From CAZSVE01 sp964610175 (GTDB taxonomy: Bacteria; Pseudomonadota; Gammaproteobacteria; HK1), in the NCBI GenBank assembly GCA_964610175.1, contig CAZSVE010000023.1, forward strand, positions 1-38,071: DNA of 38,071 nucleotides, given 5' to 3'. Shown here piece after piece: positions 15,849-22,919 of the stretch. How positions within the stretch are numbered: position 1 is the first letter of the stretch; the number at the start of each line of letters is the position of its first letter. The position numbers and the translations under genes are program-made. Below the pieces are notes generated by a model. The model worked only from the letters and a program-made list of their open reading frames with translations. It did no database searches and was not told where the DNA came from.

Positions 15849-17639
15849 CTAGCGAGATTGGTTCAACAACTCGGCGCCTCGCAGGCGGATCCCAAGCTCC
15901 CGCAGTTGGCGTTCTTCGGCCATCGTGGGCGCATCCGTGAGGGGACAATGGGCGGTTTGGGTTTTCGGGAAGGCAATCACTTCTCGAATCGAGGGAGCAC
16001 CGGTCATCAGCATCGTGAGTCGGTCCAGACCGAATGCAATGCCGCCATGGGGCGGGCAACCGTGAGTCAGCGCCTCCAGTAGAAATCCGAATCGCTGCCT
16101 GGCCTCTTTCTCCTCGATGCCGAGGATCTTGAGGACCGTAAGTTGCGTTTTGACCTGATGGATACGCACCGAGCCACCACCGAGTTCGGTACCATTCAAT
16201 ACCATGTCATAGGCCCGCGAACGACAATCACGGGGGGCCGCTTCCAGTAGATCCATGTTGTTGGTCGCAGGTGCCGTGAAAGGATGGTGCTCTGCCGTCC
16301 AGCGTTGTTCGTCGTCGTTCCAGGCGAACATGGGAAAATCCACTATCCATAGGGGACGCCACCCATATTCCACGAGTCCGAGATCGTTACCGAGACGGAT
16401 GCGCAATGCAGCCATCGATTCATTCACCGTTTGCTGCTTTCCCGCGCCGAAGAAAATCAGATCACCACCCTTCGCCCCCGTCTGTGTCATCAACTCGGTG
16501 AGAACATCGTCGGACAAAAACTTTATGATGGGCGATTGTAACCCATCCCGACCCGCATACGAGTCGTTCACTTTGATGTATGCAAGCCCTTTTGCCCCAT
16601 AGATGGCGACGAATTCCGTATATTTATCGATAACGGAGCGCGCCATGTCACCGCCGCCCGGAACCCGCAACGCCGCAACGCGCCCGTGCGGGTCATTGGC
16701 CGGTCCGGAAAACACCGTAAACTTTACCGATCGCATCAGATCACCCACTTCCACCAGTTCCAATGGAATGCGAAGATCCGGTCTATCGCTCCCGTAACGA
16801 CTCATGGCCTCGTGGTAGCTCATGCGTGGAAACGGATTCGGAAGCTGCACCTCCAGCACCTGGGCGAACACCTTCCTCACCATGGCCTCCGTCAGACCCA
16901 TGATGTCCTCTTCCTCCAAAAAAGATGCCTCTATATCCAGTTGCGTGAACTCGGGCTGCCGGTCGGCCCGTAGATCCTCGTCCCGAAAGCAACGCACGAT
17001 TTGGTAATAGCGATCGAAGCCACTCATCATCAAGAGTTGCTTGAACAACTGGGGAGACTGAGGCAAGGCGAAGAATCGACCCTTCTGGGTGCGACTCGGT
17101 ACCAGATAGTCGCGGGCACCTTCGGGAGTTGCCCGCGTCAGCATCGGGGTTTCGATGTCCAGGAAACCGTGTTCATCCAGAAATCCACGCAATGTTCGGG
17201 TAATATGTGCGCGAATCGACAACCTCTGTTGCATGAACGGACGGCGAAGATCCAAATAGCGAAACTTCAGACGCGTTTCTTCATGAACATCCTCGTCATC
17301 GATTTGGAATGGAGGTGTTTCCGCCTTGTTGAGAATGACAAGTTCCTTCCCCAGAACCTCCACCGACCCTGTCTGCATATCGGGATTTTCCGTACCATCC
17401 GGGCGAATACGCACCCTTCCCTCGATCCGCAGGACGAATTCGTTTCGCACCTGTTCTGCCGTGCGAAAGGCATCACCGGAGGCCTTGGGGTCGAATACCA
17501 CCTGCACGATCCCTTCCCGATCCCTCAGATCGACGAAGATGACACCACCGTGATCCCGCCGTCGATGAACCCACCCGCAGACAACGACATATTCATCGAT
17601 AAAAGATTCGTTGATTTCTCCGCAAAATCGTGTGCGCAT
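15849..17639 (-). CDS. aspS: Aspartyl-tRNA synthetase, probably non-discriminating
   Basis: Charges tRNA-Asp with aspartate; 596 residues, the bacterial form with an N-terminal anticodon-binding OB domain, class II catalytic core and inserted GAD domain. Visible are CGWVHRRRDHGGVIFVDLRD, motif 2 CFRDEDLRADRQPEFTQLDI, the flipping-loop and GAD regions (FFGAGKQQTVNESMAALR), and motif 3 GIAFGLDRLTMLMTG. His30 and Gly82 stand where discriminating enzymes such as that of E. coli have Leu and a different residue. In Pseudomonas aeruginosa this His/Gly pair goes with charging of tRNA-Asn as well. That would require a GatCAB amidotransferase elsewhere. The start ATG has AGGA eight bases upstream, inside a three-unit 11-bp repeat. 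The stop codon lies in sequence like a family A tail. Confidence 0.95.
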   Translation of the reverse strand: MRTRFCGEINESFIDEYVVVCGWVHRRRDHGGVIFVDLRDREGIVQVVFDPKASGDAFRTAEQVRNEFVLRIEGRVRIRPDGTENPDMQTGSVEVLGKELVILNKAETPPFQIDDEDVHEETRLKFRYLDLRRPFMQQRLSIRAHITRTLRGFLDEHGFLDIETPMLTRATPEGARDYLVPSRTQKGRFFALPQSPQLFKQLLMMSGFDRYYQIVRCFRDEDLRADRQPEFTQLDIEASFLEEEDIMGLTEAMVRKVFAQVLEVQLPNPFPRMSYHEAMSRYGSDRPDLRIPLELVEVGDLMRSVKFTVFSGPANDPHGRVAALRVPGGGDMARSVIDKYTEFVAIYGAKGLAYIKVNDSYAGRDGLQSPIIKFLSDDVLTELMTQTGAKGGDLIFFGAGKQQTVNESMAALRIRLGNDLGLVEYGWRPLWIVDFPMFAWNDDEQRWTAEHHPFTAPATNNMDLLEAAPRDCRSRAYDMVLNGTELGGGSVRIHQVKTQLTVLKILGIEEKEARQRFGFLLEALTHGCPPHGGIAFGLDRLTMLMTGAPSIREVIAFPKTQTAHCPLTDAPTMAEERQLRELGIRLRGAELLNQSR

Positions 17640-17672
17640 TATGGTTATCCTATGGTTGTCTTATGGTTATCC
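17640..17672 (-). repeat. Three tandem 11-bp units at the aspS start
   Basis: tatggttatcc, tatggttgtct, tatggttatcc follow each other with no gap, directly before the aspS ATG. On the coding strand each outer unit reads ggataaccata. The unit next to the gene supplies the ribosome binding site (agga). The period of 11 is close to one turn of DNA. Confidence 0.7.
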
Positions 17673-17726
17673 TGTTCTATGACCGAAGGTTCCATGGCCG
17701 AAGGCATCGCAGTATTTCCTGGTCGC

Positions 17727-17747
17727 TTGCCCGCCCAGGCGGGCCAA
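17727..17747. other. GC-rich palindrome between aspS and gph
   Basis: The sequence ttgcccgcccaggcgggcca a contains the 6-bp stem gcccgc/gcgggc with loop ccag, extended by partly matching flanks. It lies in the 223-base divergent gap and has no T run on either side. It could be a protein-binding site or a small hairpin; the role is unknown. Confidence 0.4.
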
Positions 17748-17862
17748 TATATTGTGTCCCATCCTTCCCGAGGATGAAAGGTACTGGTTCAGCCTCCGTG
17801 CTGATTCGATATCGACAAGAATCTTCGACACATCCACTACACAATCGGTGAAAATACCCTCC

Positions 17863-18540
17863 ATGATATTTCCCATACCGAAACTCGTCATATTCGACCT
17901 GGACGGGACGCTGGTCGATTCCGTGCCGGATATTACCAAAAGCGTCGATCAGATGTTGATCCGGGTCGACATGCAACCCCATGGCGAAGCCAGAATACGC
18001 CAATGGATCGGCAATGGCGTCGAGCGCCTGGTGCGTCGCGCCTTGACCGGCGAGATGGACGGCGAACCGAACGATGCCCTCTTCGCGCGCGCATACCCGA
18101 TCTTCCTCAATCTTTATGAACGCTATAACGGTGAACGCAGCATCGTCTATCCCGGCGTGTCGGAAGCGCTTCGTTTCTTCGAGCGCCGAGGCATACCCAT
18201 GGGCTGCGTGACCAATAAGCACTCCCGTTTTTCCAACGCGCTGTTGAGACGGGTGGGGCTATACGAAAGATTCGGCATGATATTGAGCGGCAACAGCCTG
18301 CCCAGGAAAAAGCCCGACCCCATGCCGCTACTCCATGTGGCCAACCATTTCGGCGTGAAAGCGACGGATTCCCTGTTGGTGGGGGACTCCGTATCGGATA
18401 TCAGGGCAGCAAGGGCAGCGGGTTTTCGGGTAATCTGCGTTACTTACGGATACAATCACGGCCTCGATATCCGTACAGCGGAACCAGACGCGGCGGTGGA
18501 TTCCTTGGGGGAATTGGCAGGGCTTTTCGCCATGGCATGA
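17863..18540 (+). CDS. gph: Phosphoglycolate phosphatase (HAD family)
   Basis: A HAD-superfamily phosphatase of 225 residues that most likely removes phosphate from 2-phosphoglycolate, a product of DNA 3'-end repair and of RuBisCO oxygenation. The four HAD motifs are present: FDLDGTLVDS near residue 10 (nucleophile Asp), CVTNKHS (motif II), the lysine in PRKKPDP, and VGDSVSDIRAA (motif IV). The helical cap with IGNGVERLVRRAL is that of the gph group. I chose the ATG of MIFPIPKLVIFDLDG; the frame is open back to 17752, but those 37 residues are not part of the family. A related HAD phosphatase with another sugar phosphate substrate cannot be excluded. Confidence 0.88.
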   Translation: MIFPIPKLVIFDLDGTLVDSVPDITKSVDQMLIRVDMQPHGEARIRQWIGNGVERLVRRALTGEMDGEPNDALFARAYPIFLNLYERYNGERSIVYPGVSEALRFFERRGIPMGCVTNKHSRFSNALLRRVGLYERFGMILSGNSLPRKKPDPMPLLHVANHFGVKATDSLLVGDSVSDIRAARAAGFRVICVTYGYNHGLDIRTAEPDAAVDSLGELAGLFAMA

Positions 18541-18600
18541 TGTGTGTCGCAACAATGACCGCCGGGGACCATCTGCGCAGTCATCCGCGCAGTAATGACT

Positions 18601-18706
18601 GGCGAGGCTTCGCTTCGAGCCGATGAATCATCATTTGGCATCGAAGAAAAATCATTGTTTTGTAGATGGCGACTCATCCGCGAAGCCGAGCGGGGAATAA
18701 ACGAAT
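18601..18706 (-). repeat. Family A repeat
   Basis: Reverse orientation: ggcgaggcttcgcttcgagc at the tail and ccgcgaagccgagcggggaa taaac at the head. The middle (catcatttggcatcgaagaa) has diverged. It lies between gph and ribE, 72 bases before the ribE ATG. Confidence 0.7.
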
Positions 18707-18777
18707 TACTGCCTTTTCGATGCCGATCACAACATCGGAAACCCGGAGTTCAACGATAAACAAGGTAAACTCTTCTT

Positions 18778-19404
18778 ATGTTCACAGGTATTGTACAAGG
18801 AACCGCGCAAGTGGTTACCATCGAGGAAAAAGAACGTTTTCGCACGTATGCACTGGACATCCCGGCCACGGAAATCGACGGCCTGAAATCCGGCGCATCC
18901 ATCGCCCACAATGGCTGCTGCCTAACGGTAACCCGCGTGGAAGGCAATCTGGCCTTCTTCGATCTCATGCATGAAACATTACGCGTGACCAATCTCGGGG
19001 AGCTTTCCGTCGGCGATCAGGTAAACATCGAGCGCGCTGCCCGGTTCGGAGACGAGATCGGCGGCCATGCCATGTCCGGCCATATCATCGCCACCGCGCG
19101 CGTTGTCCGCATCGAACCCAGCGAAAACAACTACCAGATATGGTTCCAGGTCCCCGAGGGTCTGCACAAATATATATTTACCAAAGGTTACATCGGCATC
19201 GATGGTATCAGCCTGACCGTTGGGGAGGTAAAAGATGGCGTATTCGACGTCAGTCTCATCCCGGAAACCCTGAAACGTACCAACATCGGTAGCCGGAAGC
19301 TGGGCGACCGCGTCAATATCGAGGTGGACCCCCAGACCCAGGCCATCGTCGATACCGTGGAACGGGTGCTGGCGAGCGGCGACGAAGCGCCTCGCGCCGC
19401 TTGA
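18778..19404 (+). CDS. ribE: Riboflavin synthase, alpha chain
   Basis: Converts two molecules of 6,7-dimethyl-8-ribityllumazine into riboflavin plus the pyrimidine precursor; active as a trimer. The 208-residue protein contains the two tandem lumazine-binding halves. The first starts MFTGIVQGTAQV with HNGCCLTVTRVEG and the second, near residue 100, starts MSGHIIATARV with GIDGISLTVGEV. The sequence is of the E. coli (ribC/ribE) type, including the DEIGGHAMSGH junction and the end TQAIVDTVERVLA. The gene stands alone; no ribD, ribBA or ribH is adjacent. The upstream region is mostly a family A repeat, and no flavin riboswitch is apparent. Confidence 0.96.
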   Translation: MFTGIVQGTAQVVTIEEKERFRTYALDIPATEIDGLKSGASIAHNGCCLTVTRVEGNLAFFDLMHETLRVTNLGELSVGDQVNIERAARFGDEIGGHAMSGHIIATARVVRIEPSENNYQIWFQVPEGLHKYIFTKGYIGIDGISLTVGEVKDGVFDVSLIPETLKRTNIGSRKLGDRVNIEVDPQTQAIVDTVERVLASGDEAPRAA

Positions 19405-19492
19405 CCGGCCTACACCCGGCGCAGGAAATCCGACGCTCCGAAGAAAGACGCCTGCTTTTCATTACCGAAGTCGTCGCTCTTCCAAGAGATTC

Positions 19493-19610
19493 AGTCCCTT
19501 CTCCGGAAAATCTTGAACAAAGCGATCAAAAAATTTTCGCTCGCTCCCAAGCGGGAACCCGGGAACCAGCGGAAGTCCCTTTTGGTTTCGGCTTGGCCGG
19601 GTTGGATATC
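19493..19610 (+). repeat. Family C dispersed repeat, second copy
   Basis: The blocks cagtcccttctccggaaaatc with aagcgatcaaaaaat, and ccttttggtttcggcttggc with cgggttgg, match the copy at 7580-7765. The 40-odd bases between them (ctcgctcccaagcgggaacc and onward) are unlike the hairpin found there. Nothing else is seen in 19405-19492 or 19611-19758 apart from an 8-G run near 19715. Confidence 0.45.
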
Positions 19611-19758
19611 GGAGAAATAAAAATCCCGAGAGAACCGCGTGCGTCAAGGCCCACCCCGTTTCAGTCTCGACGCGAAGCGCTAACATGTTCTCTTCGATAA
19701 ATGAATCTTCCTTGCGGGGGGGGTGGTCTTGGTCGTGCCGGATTCCGAGGGATTACCT

Positions 19759-19866
19759 TGTTCATTTCCCGCTCGGCTTCACAATTGGATCGAGTTTTAC
19801 AAGGCGCCTATTCCGGCTTACCAAACCCCAATCATGGTTCATCGGTTTGAGGCGAAGCTTTCCTGG
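19759..19866 (+). repeat. Family A repeat ending at the lipB start
   Basis: A full copy from tgttcatttcccgctcggct to gaggcgaagctttcctgg. The lipB ATG follows immediately, so the leader, the ribosome-binding region and perhaps the promoter of lipB lie in the repeat. The repeat is open in the lipB frame. Confidence 0.85.
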
Positions 19867-20514
19867 ATGGGCAATTCGAACCGGCCACTTACCACGAACA
19901 CCGCCATACTGCCGCGGCACCTCGGGCTGGTGGACTATGAGACCGCATGGCATGCCATGCGGTCGTTCACCGATGCCCGTGATTCCGATGCTGCCGATGA
20001 ACTGTGGTTATTGGAGCACCCGGCGGTCTTCACCTTGGGGCAGGCCGCCCGCCCGGAACACCTCAAGAATCCCCAAAGTATTCCCGTAATACACACCGAT
20101 CGCGGTGGCCAGGTCACCTACCACGGTCCCGGCCAATTGGTCGCCTATGTCCTTTTCGATCTCGAGCGGCGACAAATCGGGGTACGCCGGCTGGTGGAGA
20201 TCCTGGAAAACTCCGTGATTGGACTACTCTCCGAGGCCGGAATCCGAGCCGGTGGCAAAAAGGGGGCCCCCGGCGTCTATGTGCAAGGACGAAAACTCGC
20301 CGCCCTGGGCCTGAGAGTACGCAGGGGATGTTGCTACCACGGATTATCCCTGAACGTCGAGATGGATCTGACTCCCTTCCAGTGGATCGATCCCTGCGGC
20401 TATCCCGGGCTCTCCGTGACGCAACTTCGTGACCTTGGTGTTTCATGGGGCATGGAAGAGACGGCGTCCCTCTTTATGAGACATCTTCTCACCGAATTGG
20501 AAATCAAGGGATGA
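19867..20514 (+). CDS. lipB: Octanoyltransferase (lipoate-protein ligase B)
   Basis: Moves the octanoyl group from acyl carrier protein to the lipoyl domains of the 2-oxoacid dehydrogenases and glycine cleavage H protein, the first step of lipoate synthesis. The 215 residues begin MGNSNRP, then LPRHLGLVDYETAWHAM. Family motifs are WLLEHPAVFTLGQAA, DRGGQVTYHGPGQLVAYVLF, and GRKLAALGLRVRRGCCYHGL. The last contains the catalytic lysine and cysteine. The frame is open back to 19723, but those residues are translated repeat sequence and absent from the family. Only a weak GAGG about 13 bases upstream supports the start. No lipA follows. Confidence 0.94.
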   Translation: MGNSNRPLTTNTAILPRHLGLVDYETAWHAMRSFTDARDSDAADELWLLEHPAVFTLGQAARPEHLKNPQSIPVIHTDRGGQVTYHGPGQLVAYVLFDLERRQIGVRRLVEILENSVIGLLSEAGIRAGGKKGAPGVYVQGRKLAALGLRVRRGCCYHGLSLNVEMDLTPFQWIDPCGYPGLSVTQLRDLGVSWGMEETASLFMRHLLTELEIKG

Positions 20515-20565
20515 CGGCAGCTCCCGCCACTGTCGGGAAAATCGGGGATTCCCTCCTTTACCTCA

Positions 20566-20668
20566 CACTAGCGAGGCTTCGCCTCGGACCGATAAACCAT
20601 AATCCTGCGTTAGTAAAGAACCGTTAAAACTCGACTCATTCGTAAAGCCGAGCGGGAAATAAACAAAC
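20566..20668 (-). repeat. Family A repeat
   Basis: Reverse orientation: cactagcgaggcttcgcctc at the tail and cgtaaagccgagcgggaaat aaac at the head. It faces the plus-oriented copy at 20791, so the two form a widely spaced inverted pair about 120 bases apart downstream of lipB. Confidence 0.75.
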
Positions 20669-20790
20669 TAGTGAAAGCGAAGATTTCTGTTCCAAGGAGG
20701 TCATGGCTTTCTAACCCCCGTATCAGGATAGTTGCCCGGTAAAGTGAAAAAGTAAATTCGGTAAAAGAGGGACTTCCTGGATACGTGGAC

Positions 20791-20902
20791 TAATTGCTTT
20801 TTCCCGCGCTCGGCTTCACGATTGGATCGAGTTTTACAAGGCGACAATTCCGCTTTACCAATACCGGGTCGTGCTTTGTCGGATCGAGCACAAGCTTCGC
20901 TA
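20791..20902 (+). repeat. Family A repeat
   Basis: taattgctttttcccgcgct cggcttcacg through gagcacaagcttcgctagcc. It carries a two-base insertion in the head (cccgcgctcgg). It is the most complete tail of any copy. Between it and the reverse copy at 20566 (20669-20790) nothing is recognised. Confidence 0.85.
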
Positions 20903-20948
20903 GCCCCTGGAACCAAGCCTTGAAGCTTGCATCCCATCCAATGGGATC

Positions 20949-21128
20949 TTATATTTTCAGCACATCGTAGCCCTTCGAATGGGCTATGTTCATCGCCAGT
21001 ATCCGTAAGTCTTGACGACCCTCTATAAAAATGTTTGTATCCTGGGAATCGTCGATACGGTGCAAAGCTTGCCCGAATTCTGCCGCAAAAGTGATGTCAA
21101 CGGGGTTTCGAAAGCACCTCCAGGATTC
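20949..21128 (-). other. Open frame without a start codon, possible gene remnant
   Basis: A minus-strand frame of about 60 codons ends at TAA and contains protein-like sequence: NPVDITFAAEFGQALHRIDD, then DTNIFIEGRQDLRIL and AMNIAHSKGYDVLKI. It is bounded upstream by TGA. The only start-like codon is an internal TTG giving 38 residues. I do not recognise the family. It may be the 3' end of a lost gene or a frame open by chance. Confidence 0.25.
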
Positions 21129-21154
21129 GAGATGAAATCATAAGGAATTCGATA

Positions 21155-21796
21155 ATGTCCGCTACCATACAAGAATCGACCCCGGAATCCGTTTGGACAT
21201 TGATACGGGAGGTTGCCCGGCGACAGGACGAGACCGCTCGGATAATACGTGAACTGGGACGGGAAACCGATCGGAAGATGCGGGAGACTGACCGGCAAAT
21301 GCAGGAGACCGATCGCAGGATGCGGGAGACTGACCGGCAAATGCAGGAAACCGATCGCAGGATTGCAAAAGCCGAGGCACTTTTCACCACCCAATGGGGA
21401 CGGCTGATCGAATCTCTGGTCAGCGGTCGTCTCATCGATCTACTCGATAAACGTGGTATCCACGTCTATGACACATCTCACCGTGTCAAGGGGAACCGCG
21501 AAGGGCGCTCCTACGAGTTCGACATCATTGCCCACAATGGCGAAAAGATCGTCATCGTGGAGGTCAAGACCACCCTTCGCCCCGAGGATGTACGAAAGTT
21601 CGTCAAAAAGATCAAGGACGCCAGACTCCTGATGCCGAGATACCGAGACAATGTCATCCATGGGGCGGTGGCTTGGTTGCAGGCCAATGCCGGTGCCGAC
21701 GAGATGGCCATCAATCAGAAGCTGTTCTCCATCCGGGCCGTGGGAGATTCGGCCCACATCATCAATGAATCCGATTTCGAACCGAGGGCGTTCTAG
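21155..21796 (+). CDS. Coiled-coil protein with C-terminal PD-(D/E)XK nuclease-like domain
   Basis: A 213-residue protein in two parts. Residues about 30-72 form a coiled coil of near-perfect heptads (RETDRQM, QETDRRM, RETDRQM, QETDRRI), encoded by a duplicated 42-base unit. Residues 80-213 resemble the PD-(D/E)XK fold seen in DUF3782-type proteins: YEFDIIAHNGEKIVIVEVKT gives the acidic residue and the E-V-K pair of the active site, after a helix (WGRLIESLVSGRLIDLL). Such proteins are often duplicated in the genomes that carry them, and their task is unknown. The start has AAGGAA seven bases upstream. No partner gene is nearby. The nuclease call rests on motifs only. Confidence 0.75.
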   Translation: MSATIQESTPESVWTLIREVARRQDETARIIRELGRETDRKMRETDRQMQETDRRMRETDRQMQETDRRIAKAEALFTTQWGRLIESLVSGRLIDLLDKRGIHVYDTSHRVKGNREGRSYEFDIIAHNGEKIVIVEVKTTLRPEDVRKFVKKIKDARLLMPRYRDNVIHGAVAWLQANAGADEMAINQKLFSIRAVGDSAHIINESDFEPRAF

Positions 21797-21902
21797 CCAT
21801 TCCGAGACCACGAGTGGAATATCACCCATGGCTGGGAAGCCGTCGGCAAAAGGTTACTCCAGAAAAGCGCCTTTCCGGGATTCATGAGTTCAGGCGAAAG
21901 AT

Positions 21903-22115
21903 ATGGAACATTCCATGAATATCATATTGAATGGGAAGGATTACGAATTCACCAGTGGCGCGACCGTTGCGGATTTGCTGGAGAAGCGGGGCATTGTCGG
22001 GAAGCGCATTGCGGTGGAAGTGAACGAAGAGATCCTGCCCCGTAGCGAGTACCATCAATATCGATTGCGCGCGGGTGATCGCATCGAGATTGTCGGTGCG
22101 ATTGGGGGGGGGTGA
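21903..22115 (+). CDS. thiS: Sulfur carrier protein ThiS
   Basis: A ubiquitin-like sulfur carrier of 66-70 residues that donates sulfur to the thiazole ring of thiamine. ThiF adenylates and then thiocarboxylates its C-terminal Gly-Gly. Seen are MNIILNGKDYEF, TVADLLEKRGI, the VNEEILPRSEY strand, and the end DRIEIVGAIGGG. Translation may start at 21903 (AGGCG upstream) or at the ATG at 21915, which fits the family better. The C-terminal glycines are encoded by nine G in a row just before TGA. The usual neighbour thiG is not present; the next gene is on the opposite strand beyond a repeat. Confidence 0.9.
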   Translation: MEHSMNIILNGKDYEFTSGATVADLLEKRGIVGKRIAVEVNEEILPRSEYHQYRLRAGDRIEIVGAIGGG

Positions 22116-22149
22116 TGGATGAGGCTTGCGTGGAAGGCGGGGGGGGGGG
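22104..22149 (+). other. Two poly-G tracts at and after the thiS end
   Basis: Nine G at 22104-22112 encode the last three glycines of ThiS. Eleven G follow at 22139-22149 in the trailer. Such runs slip easily during replication. One G less would change the end to GGG-Asp-Gly; one more would remove the stop and extend the protein. Confidence 0.8.
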
Positions 22150-22239
22150 AGGACTCTACGGTGATAGGGTGAGGGATGAATATTCCCTCGAATATTGCCG
22201 TCTGAGAAGCCTTCTGCATGCCTCTTGATATGGGAGAAC

Positions 22240-22347
22240 GAGCGAAGCTTGTGCCCGAATCGAGAAAGCATGATCGAGTCTTGGTAAGGCGGAATTGGTG
22301 CCTTGTAAAACTTGATCCAAGTGTGAAGCCGAGCGGGAAATAAACAA
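22240..22347 (-). repeat. Family A repeat
   Basis: Reverse orientation: agcgaagcttgtgcccgaat at the tail and gtgtgaagccgagcgggaaa taaac at the head. A full copy between thiS and the convergent receiver gene. Its complement is open in the frame that reads FPARLHTWIKFYKAPIPPYQ. Confidence 0.85.
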
Positions 22348-22366
22348 AGTAGATTCAGGGAATCGA

Positions 22367-22900
22367 TTACCGAAGCCATTCACTATCTTCCCAAACCCGC
22401 CAGGCGTTTCGAAATTTTCCCGCTACGTTATCGGGCCAGAGATCGGATTTTTCCAGTATGAGGCCGGAGATCCTCTCCGGTATCGCCTTTGTGTTCCCGT
22501 ATACCTCCTGCTCTTCGAATTCGGGATCTTCCTGAGTGAGTTTCGATATCCAAAGATATTGGTGATGAGTCATATAGCAGTAACGCTGTTGCAACTCTTT
22601 ACGCCGATGCCATAGCCGTAGCCCCAAGGTTTGACCGGATGCGGGAAGATCTCCATGATGATGCCCGGCGAGTGCATCCTTGATGATGGCGTTCTCCTCT
22701 GTGAACTCATGGCTCCCTATATCCAGTGCCAGATCCAGGACTACCAGATCGAAGGGGTTGCCATTATTACGTTCATGCTCTATGCGTTGCCACCCGACAC
22801 CAAGGTTCTGGGCAATGTTTACGGTATTTTCAGCCTTGATCAAGGCGCGCTTCAGGAGCTTGAGATCCGCCGGCATATCGTCGATGATGAGGTATTTCAT
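22367..22900 (-). CDS. Stand-alone receiver-domain protein
   Basis: A 177-residue response-regulator receiver without an output domain. MKYLIIDD gives the acidic pair (Asp7, Asp8), LVVLDLALD the phosphate-accepting Asp56, YCYMTHHQ a plausible switch Thr and LILEKSD a candidate Lys. Between Asp56 and the switch residue lies a long charged and His-rich insertion (EENAIIKDALAGHHHGDLP), unusual for receivers. I start at the ATG at 22900, with GGA before it; a TTG-led extension to 22936 would overlap the upstream gene. It is the third gene of the operon with the two histidine kinases and is the probable end of their phosphate transfer. Its target is not evident. Confidence 0.7.
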   Translation of the reverse strand: MKYLIIDDMPADLKLLKRALIKAENTVNIAQNLGVGWQRIEHERNNGNPFDLVVLDLALDIGSHEFTEENAIIKDALAGHHHGDLPASGQTLGLRLWHRRKELQQRYCYMTHHQYLWISKLTQEDPEFEEQEVYGNTKAIPERISGLILEKSDLWPDNVAGKFRNAWRVWEDSEWLR

Positions 22901-22919
22901 ATGCTGAATTCCGAGGAAA

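Noticed and set aside
17752..17862. N-terminal extension of the phosphoglycolate phosphatase
   Set aside because: The HAD motif normally begins within about 12 residues of the start, and the extension has no family match; the ATG at 17863 fits.
19723..19866. N-terminal extension of LipB starting at 19723
   Set aside because: These 48 residues are the translation of a family A repeat and do not occur in LipB proteins.
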